Below the pieces are notes generated by a model. That model made no database searches, was not told the origin of the DNA, and saw only the letters and a program-made list of their open reading frames with translations. A stretch of 64,000 bases of DNA from Aquatica leii (lineage: Eukaryota > Arthropoda > Insecta > Coleoptera > Lampyridae), in the NCBI GenBank assembly GCA_035610365.1, contig CM069438.1:49534837-49598836 (forward strand), given 5' to 3'. Of the stretch, positions 1-11,223 are shown piece after piece. Position numbers and translations under genes: made by a program. The first letter of the stretch is position 1. Each line of letters starts with the position of its first letter.

Positions 1-432
1 TAGTCCAAAAAACTTGCGGTTTTTAACTGAGGTCTTCTCCGAACAATTCCAAATCTTGGTGTTGCGTTGAGAGTAGCATAACGCTTCTATATTTTTTAGG
101 TACGTAAGATACTAAAATTGTGTCTTCTCCATATAGAATTTCGCTTGAGTATTAGTGTGGAGCAAAAACAATTATTTTTTTATATCAATAAGCTTAGGAG
201 TGCAAAAGTTGTTACTATATACCAGTAGATTTCCATTAATTTTTTTTCAACTTTGTCGATTTTTAACGGTCCCACAACGACCTTGAATGTTTCCTAATGA
301 GGATAATAAATTTAATGAATTAATGTTTTTTTTAAATAGTTGTTATCAAATTTAGTTTAACTTGAGCCAAAAAATAAGTACTAGAAGGTATGAAAAGGAA
401 CATAAAAAAAATTAAACCAGTGTCGTATCATC
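1..432. other. AT-rich flank, no gene seen
   Basis: No ORF with recognisable protein motifs and no clear repeat structure is visible on either strand before the inverted repeat at 433-446. The base composition is strongly AT-rich with many short A and T runs. Confidence 0.5.
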
Positions 433-710
433 TTGAGGTGCCACAAAGGGATTCAAATTTGGTAAAAATAAGGAAAAACACATTCAATTAAAATAAAGTT
501 TAATTTTCTTTTACATAAGGTAAGCTAGTCTTTTTTAGTTTTACAAATTAGTGTTATTTTTATATTTTATTTAGAACTATTTTAAACTAAAAATATTTTT
601 ATTCCACGACAGTGGCGTACACAAATAACATATATAGGGTAAATTAATGAAAAACAAATTTAAAAAAACGTAATATTATCACTCAAAATTTTTAAAATAG
701 TAAGCTTAAA

Positions 711-2430
711 TTACATAAATTTGTGTTCCGATTTTTTATTGAATTTCGGCATGATAGATCTAGACTTCAGTCTCGATCGAATGTAGCCATCTCTTTCTAA
801 GTCTCCTACAGCTGCCGCAGCTTCTCTCACCAAAGGGACGCATCGTTCGACGGCTTGAGAGTGACACACCAGTTTGGGAAACGTTATCAATATCATTTCT
901 TCTCTGTCAGTTAAGTAATTTTGAATTTCGGCTGTAGTAAGGGATCTTGTTAAGGTGGGTTCAATATTTTTAAACGACTCATCAATTATGTCGTCGTATT
1001 CTTGGGCCTCAAAATTTAAGACAGGAACTTTAAACTGGCGTATTGAGTTAGATTTCTCTTGCTTTCTTACACGTATTATTCGACAAAGGGCAACTTTCCG
1101 AATGATTTGTCTTTTATCTTTGATCATGGCCAATAATATGTTCTCCGGGTGCGCGAAATATGCGTTTCTTCGGATAACTGGATCAACTACACCCTTCAAA
1201 TGTTTTGGAAGATACCTAGTAAATGAGATGAGTTTCCACAAGTGTCTTGGACCTTCCCAGCAAGCTGGTTTAACTTTTATCTTAAACCAGACCGGTGCAT
1301 ACACATTTACTACGTAGGTAGCTAAAATGAGGAGATTTTGTAAGGGTTCATTTGAGGAGACATATAAACGAAGTATTCGACTGGTAATTGTGAGCCAGCG
1401 AGAGTGTGATCATGGCCCAGATCTTTACTGCATTTACCTGATGTAACAGCAAGAACCATTTTATACAAATATTTCTGATCGTTACTTAGTTCCTTTAAAT
1501 CAATTTCCGGCAGGAGAGATTCTTCATGTCTTTCAATCGGTTTAAATTAATTAAAATAGAACGCAGTTTTTTAAAGCTACACCAATTGGCTCACCAAATG
1601 ACTAAGGACCATGTGTTGCGTTGTCTAAACTAGTGAAGAGATGTCTCAGCGGAAGTTCATTCGTGTGCAACAAGCACACGAACCAATGGAGAGATTTGTT
1701 GTAATGGAGCTTTAACTTCCTTATCACACCATTTCCGTATCCGGTATTAACGTTTGTACCATCACATCCTATTGCAATTAGTTCTTGCGTGTCATATTGT
1801 TTCAGTAAACAGTAATCCGTAATAGCTTTTGAAATACTAATAGCATGTCCTGATGTAGGAGTAACATATCCTAAATATTCGGAATTTGGTTCCTAAAGGA
1901 TCACAATATGTTCTTCAATAGATGTTACTGGATGATGTACTCTATCTTTTATAATAGTTTTTATGAATGGATCTTTTCTTCCGTCAAAATAGATCGATCT
2001 TAGTACTAAATTTTCTCCACCATCAGATTGGAATTTACTCCTACATTTTTGTCTCTCACGTCTTATTTTACTACGATTGATAACAGACGCTGTATCGTTT
2101 TCAGTAACAATACCTAAATCTTGTAGTAACGCAGAAGAAACAGCAGCAGCACTACGGTCGGAAAGAAGACATCGATCACATTCTCGAGCTACTGTTGGCA
2201 GAGCTTTATGCATTAGGGCATATGTTATTGTTAATGAAGCACGAGATTTATTGGAAATCCCAGATGAAGTAAAGGGAGTGTTATTATCTTCAAATAAAGG
2301 CAAGTCTAAATCTACAGTATGATCATCTGACAAACTATCGCCTAACTCTACGGATCTGTTGGTTCTTTCTTTATCGGGTTTGTCAAATTTCTGCACTTTA
2401 GAACTGTTGGCTTCTTGTAGTGAGTTATCT
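711..2430 (-). pseudogene. Multi-copy arthropod ORF family, C-terminal two thirds, broken
   Basis: Reading the minus strand from 2430 down, blocks appear in family order: a Ser/Asp-rich linker; a block around LPTVARECDRCLLSDRSAA; IYFDGRKD; then at about 1800-1640 GCDGTNVNTGYGNGVIRKL followed by HWFVCLLHTNELPLRHL; then RILRLYVSS and VYAPVWFKIK at about 1380-1265, continuing to 711. The D-G-N-G plus C..H arrangement resembles the second Asp region of hAT-like RNase H-fold transposases; that resemblance is my inference. The reading is broken by an in-frame stop near 1600, several frame changes between 1550 and 1380, and a stop near 1893. No start is assigned because the N-terminus lies beyond the LTR at 2431-3959. 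Confidence 0.6.
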
Positions 2431-3959
2431 TGTTAGAGTTTTTTTTCCCGTTCTTGTAGCTTATTACCAACCCCTACCAGCTGCAGTGGGGTAGTAATAA
2501 TGGATGCAGAAGAATTCCAATTGGAATTAATAGTCAAAAGAATATTGCCCTAGCTCAGGAGAGGGGAAGTAGGTTAGAAATAATAATGCAGCCAAATTTG
2601 GAGATAGCTTATATAATAATAAAATAATATCCACTTTGATACTTAAGAGATTTAGAAAATACCCAGAGATACAGGCGCCAGGTAGTTTATTTTGAATTAA
2701 ACTTGTAATTCTGGCTAAATTACCAAAACCAATCAAAGAAGTACATATACAGTAAATATACTTAGCTACTTAAGGATACAATAGATATAAGAATAATATA
2801 TACATATAGTAAGCAAATTAGACATAAGTTAATATGGATTCTAAATACATACGAGTCGAGAACACAAATTAAAGAAACTTAGTAATTTCTACCGTTAGGG
2901 AGTAATTTCCCTCGGTGCAATCATCGTCGAAACAAATTTTCATTAATTACTCGTAGAGTAATCCAAACAAATGAAGTAAAATTAAGTACGATTAAACACA
3001 ATTAAATCATATTTAGTAATATTTAAGTGAAATTTAAGTAAATTGAAGTAAACGTCTACTCAATCAAAAGGCTTAAGCAAACTTGGTCTAGTCACAATCA
3101 CACGACCAATTATGAATCGTTAAAGCAAATAACACTACATAAAATGTAAAAATATAGCAGGATACTACCTTACTATCACAGGCAACAATGTTTTACATAC
3201 ACCGATCGATCGACTAGTCCAGAGCTCTGTCCAAGTGTTCGTCCTTAGTGGTCGGAAAAGAAAGTAGCTAAAACACACAAAAGTAAGACAGCACCTCCCA
3301 CACTTCACATTTAATGTAGGTTAGCACATAAGCAAAATTACCACAATATATTAGTTTACTTCTAGAAGCTGATAATTGAAGTTACGTTTACTTAACTTAA
3401 GAAAAGAAAATTAGCATTGTAAATTTCCATAGGCTGCATCCAATAAAATAAAATCCGGTAGAAACGATCATTCGCCGTAATTATTCCAAATCGAACAGTA
3501 AGGATTAGATAAATTGTCTCAATCAGACATCGTAATTATAACCCATAACGGCACTCGTCGGCCCTTTAGCATCGACGCAAGAGAGATGTGCGAGGTTGAC
3601 TTTCACCCGCCATCTTGTACCCTTTTATTCTTTGTAAACGGTTACATTTAGGAGCAAGCAGCCAAGATAAATAAAGAAAATCGGAAAGATAAAAAAACCC
3701 TCTGTAAATATTTGTCTAAGTTAGCAACAATAAAATGTGGATTAGAAAACTTACCAAGCTAAGAGTTGACCATTTAAAACTAAATTTTTATAGCAGCGTC
3801 AAAACTACGTGCTTAGCAACTAGCGCTAAACTTTGGACTTAGTTCAAACCCGCATCTCATTGTAGAGGCACATTTTATATTTACGTTGCAAAACGTTACT
3901 GAATAAATTCTTAACTGGTGCGTTCATTTGAGAACGTTACTAAATAAAAAAACGTAACA
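2431..3959 (+). mobile_element. Probable solo LTR inside the ORF family
   Basis: This 1,529-bp stretch begins TGTTAGAG and ends CGTAACA, the TG...CA form of an LTR, and separates two consecutive blocks of the flanking minus-strand protein. Its last bases form GTTAC...GTAAC, the same tip hairpin seen at the ends of the LTRs at 27846-28972 and 41604-41629. The flanks atct (2427-2430) and gtct (3960-3963) match at three of four positions, so the target duplication is suggestive, not proven. No coding sequence is visible inside. An intron is a less likely alternative because no convincing acceptor tract is visible on the minus strand. Confidence 0.45.
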
Positions 3960-4463
3960 GTCTGTTTTGTCATTTTGTTATCAATATTTTCTATCATCAT
4001 TTTTCTGATCGTTTTTTGGTCAGTTAGAAACACTCTCTCCATTACAGGAACTTTTCTGTTTTTTTCGCAAATGCATATTTCGTAAGTTTTACATTTGCAA
4101 GATGCAATGTCGAACAAAACTTTCGATTTTCTTTATAAAACTGGGAACGTTGGATCGTTGTTTGAAGGGTCTTATGAGATTTCTGTATTTACAGTGGTAA
4201 TCACGGATCCTTTCAATAATACGTTTAGTAGATATTATAGGTATTGACGCTTTCTTCCAAAGTGTCTCCAGAGAAGGGGCGATAATTTTGACTACTTCTG
4301 AAAACGTTGGCTTTTTTAACTGACCTTTCCATTTCAAATTGTTACGAGTAAATATATACTGTCGCAATATATCACCATATGTGGGTAAAACATTTTTATT
4401 AAATGGTACTCCAACTCCAAATAACGGACAATTACTGTCTTTTGCACATGTTAAAGTTGCCAT
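3960..4463 (-). pseudogene. Multi-copy arthropod ORF family, N-terminal part
   Basis: The likely native start is the ATG at 4461-4463, giving MATLTCAKDSNCPLFGVGVP. The first frame contains the block LWKKASIPIISTKRIIERI, and overlaps a second frame (4117 down) with LFDIASCKC, a short Cys-rich stretch (CKCKTYEICICEK), VPVMERVFLTDQ and IENIDNKMTK. The frame change near 4100 marks decay. The CKC...CIC pattern could be a small metal-binding site. Homology then stops exactly where the LTR-like insert begins and resumes past 2431. Function is unknown; transposition-related is the working guess. Confidence 0.55.
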
Positions 4464-4624
4464 TTTTTGTTTATTACTTGCTATAACCTAAAAACAAAAG
4501 AAATATAGTTATAAAACCAGTTTTTGTGGCCAAGAATTTCATTTATAAATGAAAGATAAAACTGGAAAATGTGTGTGATATTAGCCGTAATTCTTCGACA
4601 TTCAGTAGTATTGTGGCACCTCAA

Positions 4625-4782
4625 CGAATCTGTTTGAAGTTACCATATTTTGACACCTCAAGATATAATTTGATTTATTTTAAATTCAAAGGTTAAAAAT
4701 AGTATACCAGGTAACAACATTTGACCACCCAAGTCTTGTCAAATTTAGAAAAAAATGAAAAACGCAATATTTTTGCTCCGCC
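4625..4782. other. Junction between the ORF-family element and piggyBac copy 1
   Basis: No coding motif is visible. A second sequence similar to the 14-bp inverted repeat (tgacacctcaagat) lies here. The piggyBac reading stops at about 4783 without a recognisable left TTAA terminus, so the exact junction is unresolved. Confidence 0.35.
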
Positions 4783-6434
4783 CTATTGAGTATTCTGCTC
4801 GATTTCTTTTTGGCCAAAATTTTTTTGATTTTCTCTACGTGTTTTACGAATTGTTCCGGTCAAGGTTTTTGATTGCTGCAGTAGCTCCTTTGCTAAAGAC
4901 ATAGACGTAAAAAAATTATCTGTGGTAATACCAAAACCCTCTTTCAAACCCTCAACCAAATCCAAAACTACCCGCTTCCCTAGAAATGAAGATTTATACT
5001 CGCGCATAAAATGATAAAATTGTGTTTTACTTTGTTCCCGTTCTGGAGCGTTGTCTACCATTCCAGTATATATATTTGGAAATTCCAGCAATATCTGTTA
5101 CTAACATCGCATAAAGCCCAGATTTTAATTCCGTATTTATCTGGTTTCGACTTCATATACACTAGAAAGGAACATTTTCCACGTAGAGGGACAAGTTGTT
5201 CATCAATACATACTTCAGCATTAGGGTTATTCGATTTTTTGCAATTTGCAGCGAGAATATCGTGAATGTTACGAATAGCTGCTAATTTATCTGTTGCCCG
5301 TCGTTCTTCTCGGGTGTCCATATCGTCAAATCGAATGTATTTCAAAAGGTCTCTCATTCGATTACGAGACATTACAGCACAAAGAATTAGTCTATGGAGA
5401 AACATGTATTTCGTACTCCACAGCTCCAATATTGGTTCTTGGCGTGCTTTCAAACCACCAGCCAGTGATGGGCAATTTTGCGTAAAAAATAATTTTATAC
5501 GTATACATGTAAAAAACTCTGTATATAACGTATTTTAAGTATAAAATGTATAATACATGCTTTGATACGTGTAAATGCATCTTAAATCTGAACATGCTTT
5601 GAATTCTTAACCTCAAATTAATACTTTTAGTTTTAAATCAGTTTCTTTATTGATTTATTTAATAAAAGTATTAAAATTATTTAAGCCAAGTAACTTTTCA
5701 TCATTTCTAAGTTATATTATAGCAATTGAAAGTACTGCCAAAGTCAGGAATTCATGAATTACACGGGTACCTTATATAATAAATATCAATGAAGTAGAAA
5801 TTCGTACTTCAAAGTAAAAAATAAACAACAAAATGAGCTTAGGAACATAATCACTTGATGTTTTTTACGTAACGTAATTAAAGTGGGCGTATAATACGTA
5901 GATTTTTACATGTAAAAATCTGTGTAAAAAATTACACGTATTATACGTGCCCAACACTGCCACCAGCTAGAAGCAGTAATCCAAAAAATGCATTTAACTC
6001 ATCCGCATCTACTGGCTTCCACGTATCGCCTACAATTCTTCTAGCTCGAGTGTTTGTTTCTCTAAGTATTATGTCCATAATGTCTTCCAAGATAAATAAA
6101 TGGAAAGCATCTAGGCATGTCGAAATATGTTCACTGAATTTTGTTAATCCCGGCGGTGTTTTTAGAATATTTCGCTGATTTCGTCTTCTAACATGAGGCT
6201 TATCTTTTTTCCATATGGAACCATTTTTACCCACCAGTATATCTTTATCATTGGGCGAATTATCATCACTGTCATCGTCTTCCGAACTTTCAATCGGGTT
6301 TACATCAGGTACACTTGTTTCTTTAAATTCGGCATCACTATCGTCAGAAAAATTTCATCTTCAATTTCATTCAGTAAATTAATATTGCTAGCTATTTCTT
6401 CTACTTCATGCTGAGACAAATATTTTCTAGCCAT
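4783..6434 (-). pseudogene. piggyBac-like transposase, truncated and frameshifted
   Basis: The start is the ATG near 6434 (MARKYLSQHEVEE), followed by an acidic Ser/Asp-rich N-terminus typical of piggyBac proteins. Then come DAFHLFILEDIMDIILRETN, a block with WKPVDADELNAFFGLLLLAG, and, after the MITE, LKARQEPILELWSTKY. The first catalytic Asp sits in CIDEQLVPLRGKC and the second in ITTDNFFTS. Frameshifts occur near 6351 and 5088. Reading ends at about 4783, before the third catalytic Asp and the C-terminal Cys domain. The protein would cut and paste at TTAA; this copy cannot, as it is split, shifted and lacks catalytic residue three. Confidence 0.8.
5463..5959. mobile_element. hAT-type MITE nested in piggyBac copy 1
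   Basis: A 497-bp non-coding insert with termini CAGTGATGGGCA and TGCCCAACACTG, inverted repeats matching at 11 of 12 positions. It is flanked by a perfect 8-bp direct repeat ccaccagc at 5455-5462 and 5960-5967, the target-site length of hAT elements. Removing the insert and one repeat rejoins the piggyBac reading as LAGG-LKARQ without a shift. It has no transposase and so would have relied on an autonomous relative. Confidence 0.92.
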
Positions 6435-6840
6435 AATTCAACAACAACTATTTCCAATCAAATGTAATAACACAGCAGACACACTTTTCAACTGATTCGA
6501 ACAAACTCACTGAATGTAATGACTAAAGACGGAATGGTAGTAATCATGATTCAGACGAATAACACGTTGAAACAAGCAGATTAAATGACAAATGCAGACA
6601 AAATATTAGAATTACTTTTTAGAACGTCGGTTACCAAGTGGGGTCAAATATGACCCCAACGACAATATTTTTTTACGTCGCAAAACAAATAATTGAAAAA
6701 TTTGTTATACATTATTAAACATTATTGAAAGAAACTTAGCTAAAAAAATATTGGGACAGTTTTAAAAAAAACTTGTGAAAAGACAACAAAAACAACACGT
6801 CTGGACTAAAAAATGACCCCAATGGTAATCGGAAGGTTAA

Positions 6841-8764
6841 GTAAATTGCCCCCATCTGTCGTTGGGGGCAAACGAGCCAGATTCGCTATGGCGTTGGCTG
6901 CTGTCTTTACAAAAGTACGGAAGCGTAGATCGTTAAGGATGTCTGTCGTTTTGTCTCCTCCATATGAGGCAACTAGGCACTTGTCGCCTGCTGCCGCGAT
7001 TTGTTGGTATGTGGCATCTGGCTTTCGGAAAACTCTTGCTTAATCCACTAAGGCTTAATTCTGTCTGAAATGATCCCACATTTTTATTATCCCTTGCCAG
7101 AAGAGGGCAAAGGTGCTGTCGCACCAAGTAAATGCGTGGACGAACAGTTCAAATCCGGACGGTACCTCCCACTTTCGCTTGGTGGACTACTGAATGCAAC
7201 CCGCCTCATCTTTTGGAAATTCATTTTAGTAGATCCTAGACCGTAGAAGAGCACGAGTGAATCTACATCCTCTCCACGATGATGACGTCGACATTGGAGG
7301 TATTTTTTGCAGAGCAGTTACGACGATATCGCGGTCTGCGTCTTCTATTGCTGTTTTTGTCTCATTTCCCTCGAGAGCAAAAGCAGAACAAAGATGCTCA
7401 ATGAGACGAACTTTTTTTTTGTCATTCAAAAGAATCTTCTCTTGGGGGACTGTGATGATGGTCGATGCGTCAAACACAATTTCCGCTGATGTTGCAGAAT
7501 ACCGTTGTGATCGCTCTGCAAATTTGGTGCTTTTTTGGGCGTTATCTTTACGATCCCTATCAAAAACTACATAAAATTTTTTCTCAAAGTGGTTAAATAT
7601 GTAGCTTGCTGTGATAGTTTCTACTAAATCATTGTGATGCCACACGACTTAATGGAGGAGGTATCTTTCATCGACGACAGCAAACGTGTTTGCCAGCAAA
7701 CTGATATTCTCAGTGGCTTTAGTGAAGGCAGCGTAAAACACCGATTTTGTACTTTTACGCAGCCTTTTATCGCAAAATAGGACCATTGGTTATGGAGCGA
7801 GCTTGTGAAGTGGGTTTTCAACTGTAGGTCTGACCGTTTCACGATGCGCTGGAAGATGGTGAGTGGCTCGATATTGACTCTCTTCTTGTGTGCTTTGATG
7901 GAGGTGGTAGGTCTTGTCAATAAGAGGATTTTTTCTTTCTTTGAAAAAATAACAGTCCCAAAAGTTTTTCCTGTGATTTGATTCACGCTTTTTAGCTCTT
8001 CTTTTCGGTTAGTGTGGCTACTGCTGATGGATACGAGTTTAACTATCGATGGAAACGTTTAGTTTATCTCGTGAAATTTGTGTAGGTCACATATTGATAT
8101 GCTGTTCACTTGTTGTGGAGGAAATATCTCAGTACTTCTCTACCTCTTCACATATATTCAGCATACATACCATCCCGCCTGTCTAGCGAGAGAGCAAACT
8201 TGTAGATACACTCTTCATTGAACGCATCAATACGTGTACAATTGTCAAGTCAGTCTACAGACTTGACCAAAATTTGTCGGTTCTGCGGATGGTGAAGCAT
8301 CTTTTCGTGAACAATTTTTATTCTCTTGGGTCTATCCGGTGTTGCAGAGTGCTCATACCTTGTAAAAATAAACAAGCACTTTTTGCATAGAAAAAGTGTC
8401 CAGACGAGTGAATGAATGGGAGCATTTGGTTGATTGTTTGAAGGTGAAGGTTCCAATCTCCCATCCTTTCGGCTTGAATGAAATGTTTCATAAGTAAGGT
8501 TATTTGATAGTAGAGTACCCAAAGTTTTGCGGTCAGTCTTTCTTCTTCAAGTTTTCCAGGGCGCTTTTGAACTTGGCAGTTAGACACATTTTCATTGTCT
8601 TCTGCAAACAGTATGAGTGACCTTTTAGTAACAAGTATGAGCTTTCCTGTATCAGTCTTTTTGTCGTCAGCGATGTCTATTTCGTTGAAAATTAGATGAA
8701 CCAGTGCAAGGTTTGTGACAGTATGGGCTCTTACAGCATGAGGATATGCATGCTCATGCTTCAC
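6841..8764 (-). pseudogene. PIN/FEN-like multi-copy family, C-terminal half, broken
   Basis: On the minus strand, blocks appear in the order I recall for a large unannotated animal family with a PIN-like nuclease region: LTAKLWVLYYQITLLMKHFI (about 8550-8490), QAERMGDWNLHLQTINQMLP and SSGHFFYAKSACL; then VNIEPLTIFQRIV (about 7890); then YSATSAEIVFDAS and VRLIEHLCSAFALEGNET with DADRDIVVTAL (about 7480-7320); then ATYQQIAAAGDKCLVASYGG, FRTFVKTAANAIANL and LPPTTDGG running into piggyBac at 6841. Frames change several times and stops are present. Such genes occur in many near-identical copies in insects and cnidarians; their role is unknown. Assignment is by pattern memory only. Confidence 0.6.
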
Positions 8765-9038
8765 TTTTCGACACTGTTTTGAGTATATATCTCCACCATG
8801 ATATTGTCAATTGCTCTCATATATGACATTAATAAGTGGAAGCCACCTTATCGTACCACGCCACCAGTCAATTTAGTATGGGGACAGTTTTAGACGATTT
8901 TTTTTTGTTTTCATGTACAATGCCTTGTCGTAGGTGACAAAGCATGTCTTCTGTCCGTGGACCTTGGTTTTTTCAGCAGCATGTAATGTAAACGTTGCAT
9001 TTAATCTATTTAGTAATTTGCAACAAAGAATTTTTGAT

Positions 9039-9086
9039 TTGAATTACATTTTAAGACCATACGACAGGTTTTAAAATGTAATTCAA
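9039..9086. repeat. Imperfect palindrome, 20-bp arms
   Basis: Arms ttgaattacattttaagacc (9039-9058) and ggttttaaaatgtaattcaa (9067-9086) pair with one mismatch across an 8-bp loop. No gene context explains it; a remnant of facing element ends is possible. Confidence 0.8.
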
Positions 9087-9422
9087 CTTACATTACATTT
9101 CTGTATTTTGATTTTGTTTAATTCTAATGTCTCAGGTTCTTTGGCTTTTTGGATTTTGTAAAATTGGTCATAGTGATTGACCACCACGAATAACGTAAGT
9201 TGGTGGGAGATTTTGACGCTAAAATAAGTTCGTTCTCGCTTATGACGTTCTTTTCCGTTTGAAAGCGGAAATGAAAAAAAAAGGTTAACAAAGTTGCTAC
9301 TTTTCAGCACATGTGCGCTTGAAACTAGTCGTTAGGTAAAAATGTATTTTATGAATTCAACGTTTATTAAAATTCGTCTTTTAGATGTACTCACTCAAGA
9401 ATTTATTTGCATTACGGCTACT

Positions 9423-9425
<3 letters not shown>

Positions 9426-9469
<44 letters not shown>
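9426..9469. repeat. CA dinucleotide microsatellite, about 22 units
   Basis: An uninterrupted run of AC/CA. It creates artefact Cys-Val reading frames on the minus strand. Confidence 0.98.
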
Positions 9470-9471
<2 letters not shown>

Positions 9472-10080
9472 CTGTTGGGTTGATAAGATTAAACACCTTT
9501 TGGTAGGTATTACAAAATGGCAATTTAACGATTTTAATCCGTTTTTCTTTTAGTGATTTTTTGTTATCTTTTTTTTTTCCTGTCTTTTGATATTTTTCCT
9601 TTCTTATACGGATGTGTCTATTACTTAACTTTACGGCTATGGTCATGAACTCATATGGGAATTACTGTTCCGGCTATTACTCGAAGTAGCGACATTTTGG
9701 TCTACGCTATCATCAACGTAAATGATTATAGACGCCCAGAGGCCAGCGTAAGCACTTACCCGACACCTACAAAACACAGGACAGATTCTTCCGTTTATTT
9801 ATTAACGAAGATAAAGTTATGCTGTACCGTGGCTTGCGTAAGCACTACCTTAGAATAATAGTAGTCTCGTAATCTATTTGTTTCTATTATTTCTACGTGT
9901 TTTGTACGGTTGTTATAAAGAAAAATTATTTCATAATTAATCATTAAGACGATTAAATAAGAATTTTAGGTAAGGCATTACATTTCGACTAGTAACTTTG
10001 TAAGACAGGGCACTTAAACCTCAAACCCAAATTGATTATTACAAGCTTGCACTATCAACGTTTACCTGTTACCACGCGTC

Positions 10081-11223
10081 ACGTTGGTTTTTGAATATTA
10101 CCATAGTAGTCATTGGGAGACGCCTGAATAAATGGCAACATTAGAATTTTTAAACAACTGAAGACCTGGCTATCAGTCACTTCTTCTATGTACCCATTCT
10201 ATCCTAGGATACCAGCCGAGTCACAGGTTTTCCTAAACAACCACAGCAAACAGATACTGTATTGTCAGCCATTTTGAAACCTTCGTGAACGTCGAAGATT
10301 GTAATTGCACAGAGCCCAACGTTTTTTCTCAAGCTGCCGCTATAGATTTCTGAGACCGCGTAAGAACTTATTTGATCAGCTAAAATATTTTTCTTCAAAC
10401 GAGGAATCCGAGTGTCAGGTACCACCATGCAGCGAGGGGTGCAACCAAAATGCCTCCCATCTCGTGAAAGTGGCTACATTCACATCTGCATTGTCGTATA
10501 CAAACTGAACTAAACCTTTCTTTTCTATAGGCGGAGTTCTCCCTTCTCGCAATATAGGTGAGCTCTCAATCAGCATAGCTTCATTGTAGCTGAAAGAAAA
10601 AACCCATAGCTGCGCGGAGGTTTACCAGGTGTTCGGATCCAAACTTCCGATACAAGTAGGTACTCAAGCTTATCTTGATGGAAGAGAGGAGTGAATGGCT
10701 TCTTGCTGCAGAGATTATTGCTTGAGCAATAGACACACATTTTTTCTTCCATCCTTCGTGGGAATGGCGTTTGTGTTTTAGCAAAATCGTCTCGAGGGAC
10801 AGTTGCAGTGATTCCGGAACAACAGACTATGAATGTTTTAAGAAATTATTGAATCCAGGGTACGTGGTTGTGTCATACACTTATACTCTTGACAGCGAAT
10901 GTCTTGATTGACAATGTTGGCTACACTCTTCACGAATTTTCCTGCAGATCACGTTTCTTCTCGTTATACCAGTTGTCATAGAGTATCTTGTTGCTGACAT
11001 CTGTGATGCATATGACAACCTGGTGACTGCGGCTAGATCCTATCTCAGCAAAAGTTATCTTGTCGCCAAAGCGATTTATCAGGTGGGTTGAGACAGTTCT
11101 GAGGTAACAGTTTCGGTTTCTGCATACAGTTTTTTTCTTACTGCGGCTGGGAAACTGCAGAATTTCTTGCAGTATAATTGTTGGTACCTGGCATCTTCGG
11201 CGACAAGATCTCGAAAATCGCAT
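10081..11223 (-). pseudogene. PIN/FEN-like multi-copy family, N-terminal half, broken
   Basis: Minus-strand blocks, in order: YQQLYCKKFCSFPAAVRKK (about 11190-11130), DKITFAEIGSSRSHQ with VSNKILYDNWY (about 11060-10960), IVNQDIRCQEYKCMTQPRTL (about 10910-10860), then WKKKCVSIAQAIISAARSHS, LSTYLYRKFGSEHLVNLLRA and FVYDNADVNVATF at about 10510-10460. The last resembles the F.DNAD.N..T signature I associate with the family. They precede the blocks at 6841-8764 in normal order, so this is one gene of about 4.4 kb with a gap. Frameshifts lie near 10600 and 10450 and stops are scattered. No start can be fixed. Confidence 0.55.

Larger units (their letters stand above)
433..4624 (-). mobile_element. 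Candidate unclassified DNA transposon (multi-copy arthropod ORF family)
   Basis: The two coding blocks at 711-2430 and 3960-4463 on the minus strand are the 3' and 5' parts of one protein family. A 14-bp perfect inverted repeat (ttgtggcacctcaa at 4611-4624, its reverse complement at 433-446) brackets them. A weaker related motif lies at 4653-4665. I recall the protein as a many-copy, unannotated ORF of arthropod genomes. Copy number, the flanking repeat and an RNase H-like motif suggest a DNA transposon, but this is inference: no target duplication was found and the superfamily is unknown. Confidence 0.4.
4783..6840 (-). mobile_element. piggyBac-like transposon, copy 1 (left end lost)
   Basis: The right terminus is well defined: on the minus strand the sequence reads TTAACCTTCCGATTACCATT, with TTAA at 6837-6840, followed by GGGGTCATTTTT. 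TTAA is the piggyBac target. The same TTAACCTTCC start occurs at the right end of the copy ending at 61517, so both belong to one related group. A near-palindrome ggggtcaaatatgacccc lies inside the end at 6640-6657. The left end and the Cys-rich C-terminus of the transposase are missing. The element landed in the decayed PIN-like gene that continues from 6841. Confidence 0.75.
8765..10080. other. Interval inside the PIN-like family ruin, without recognisable coding
   Basis: Between the two coding halves there is about 1.3 kb with no family block that I can read. It holds a strong palindrome (9039-9086) and a CA microsatellite (9426-9469). It could be an eroded inserted element or sequence too decayed to read; no TIR pair or target duplication was found. 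Confidence 0.4.

Noticed and set aside
955-1317. 120-codon plus-strand frame
   Set aside because: Antisense of the minus-strand family block with RILRLYVSS and VYAPVWFKIK.
2431-3959. Intron in the ORF family
   Set aside because: No polypyrimidine tract and acceptor were visible on the minus strand, while TG...CA ends and the tip hairpin favour an LTR; not fully excluded.
9422-9646. Frame ending in a Cys-Val repeat
   Set aside because: Produced by the CA microsatellite.
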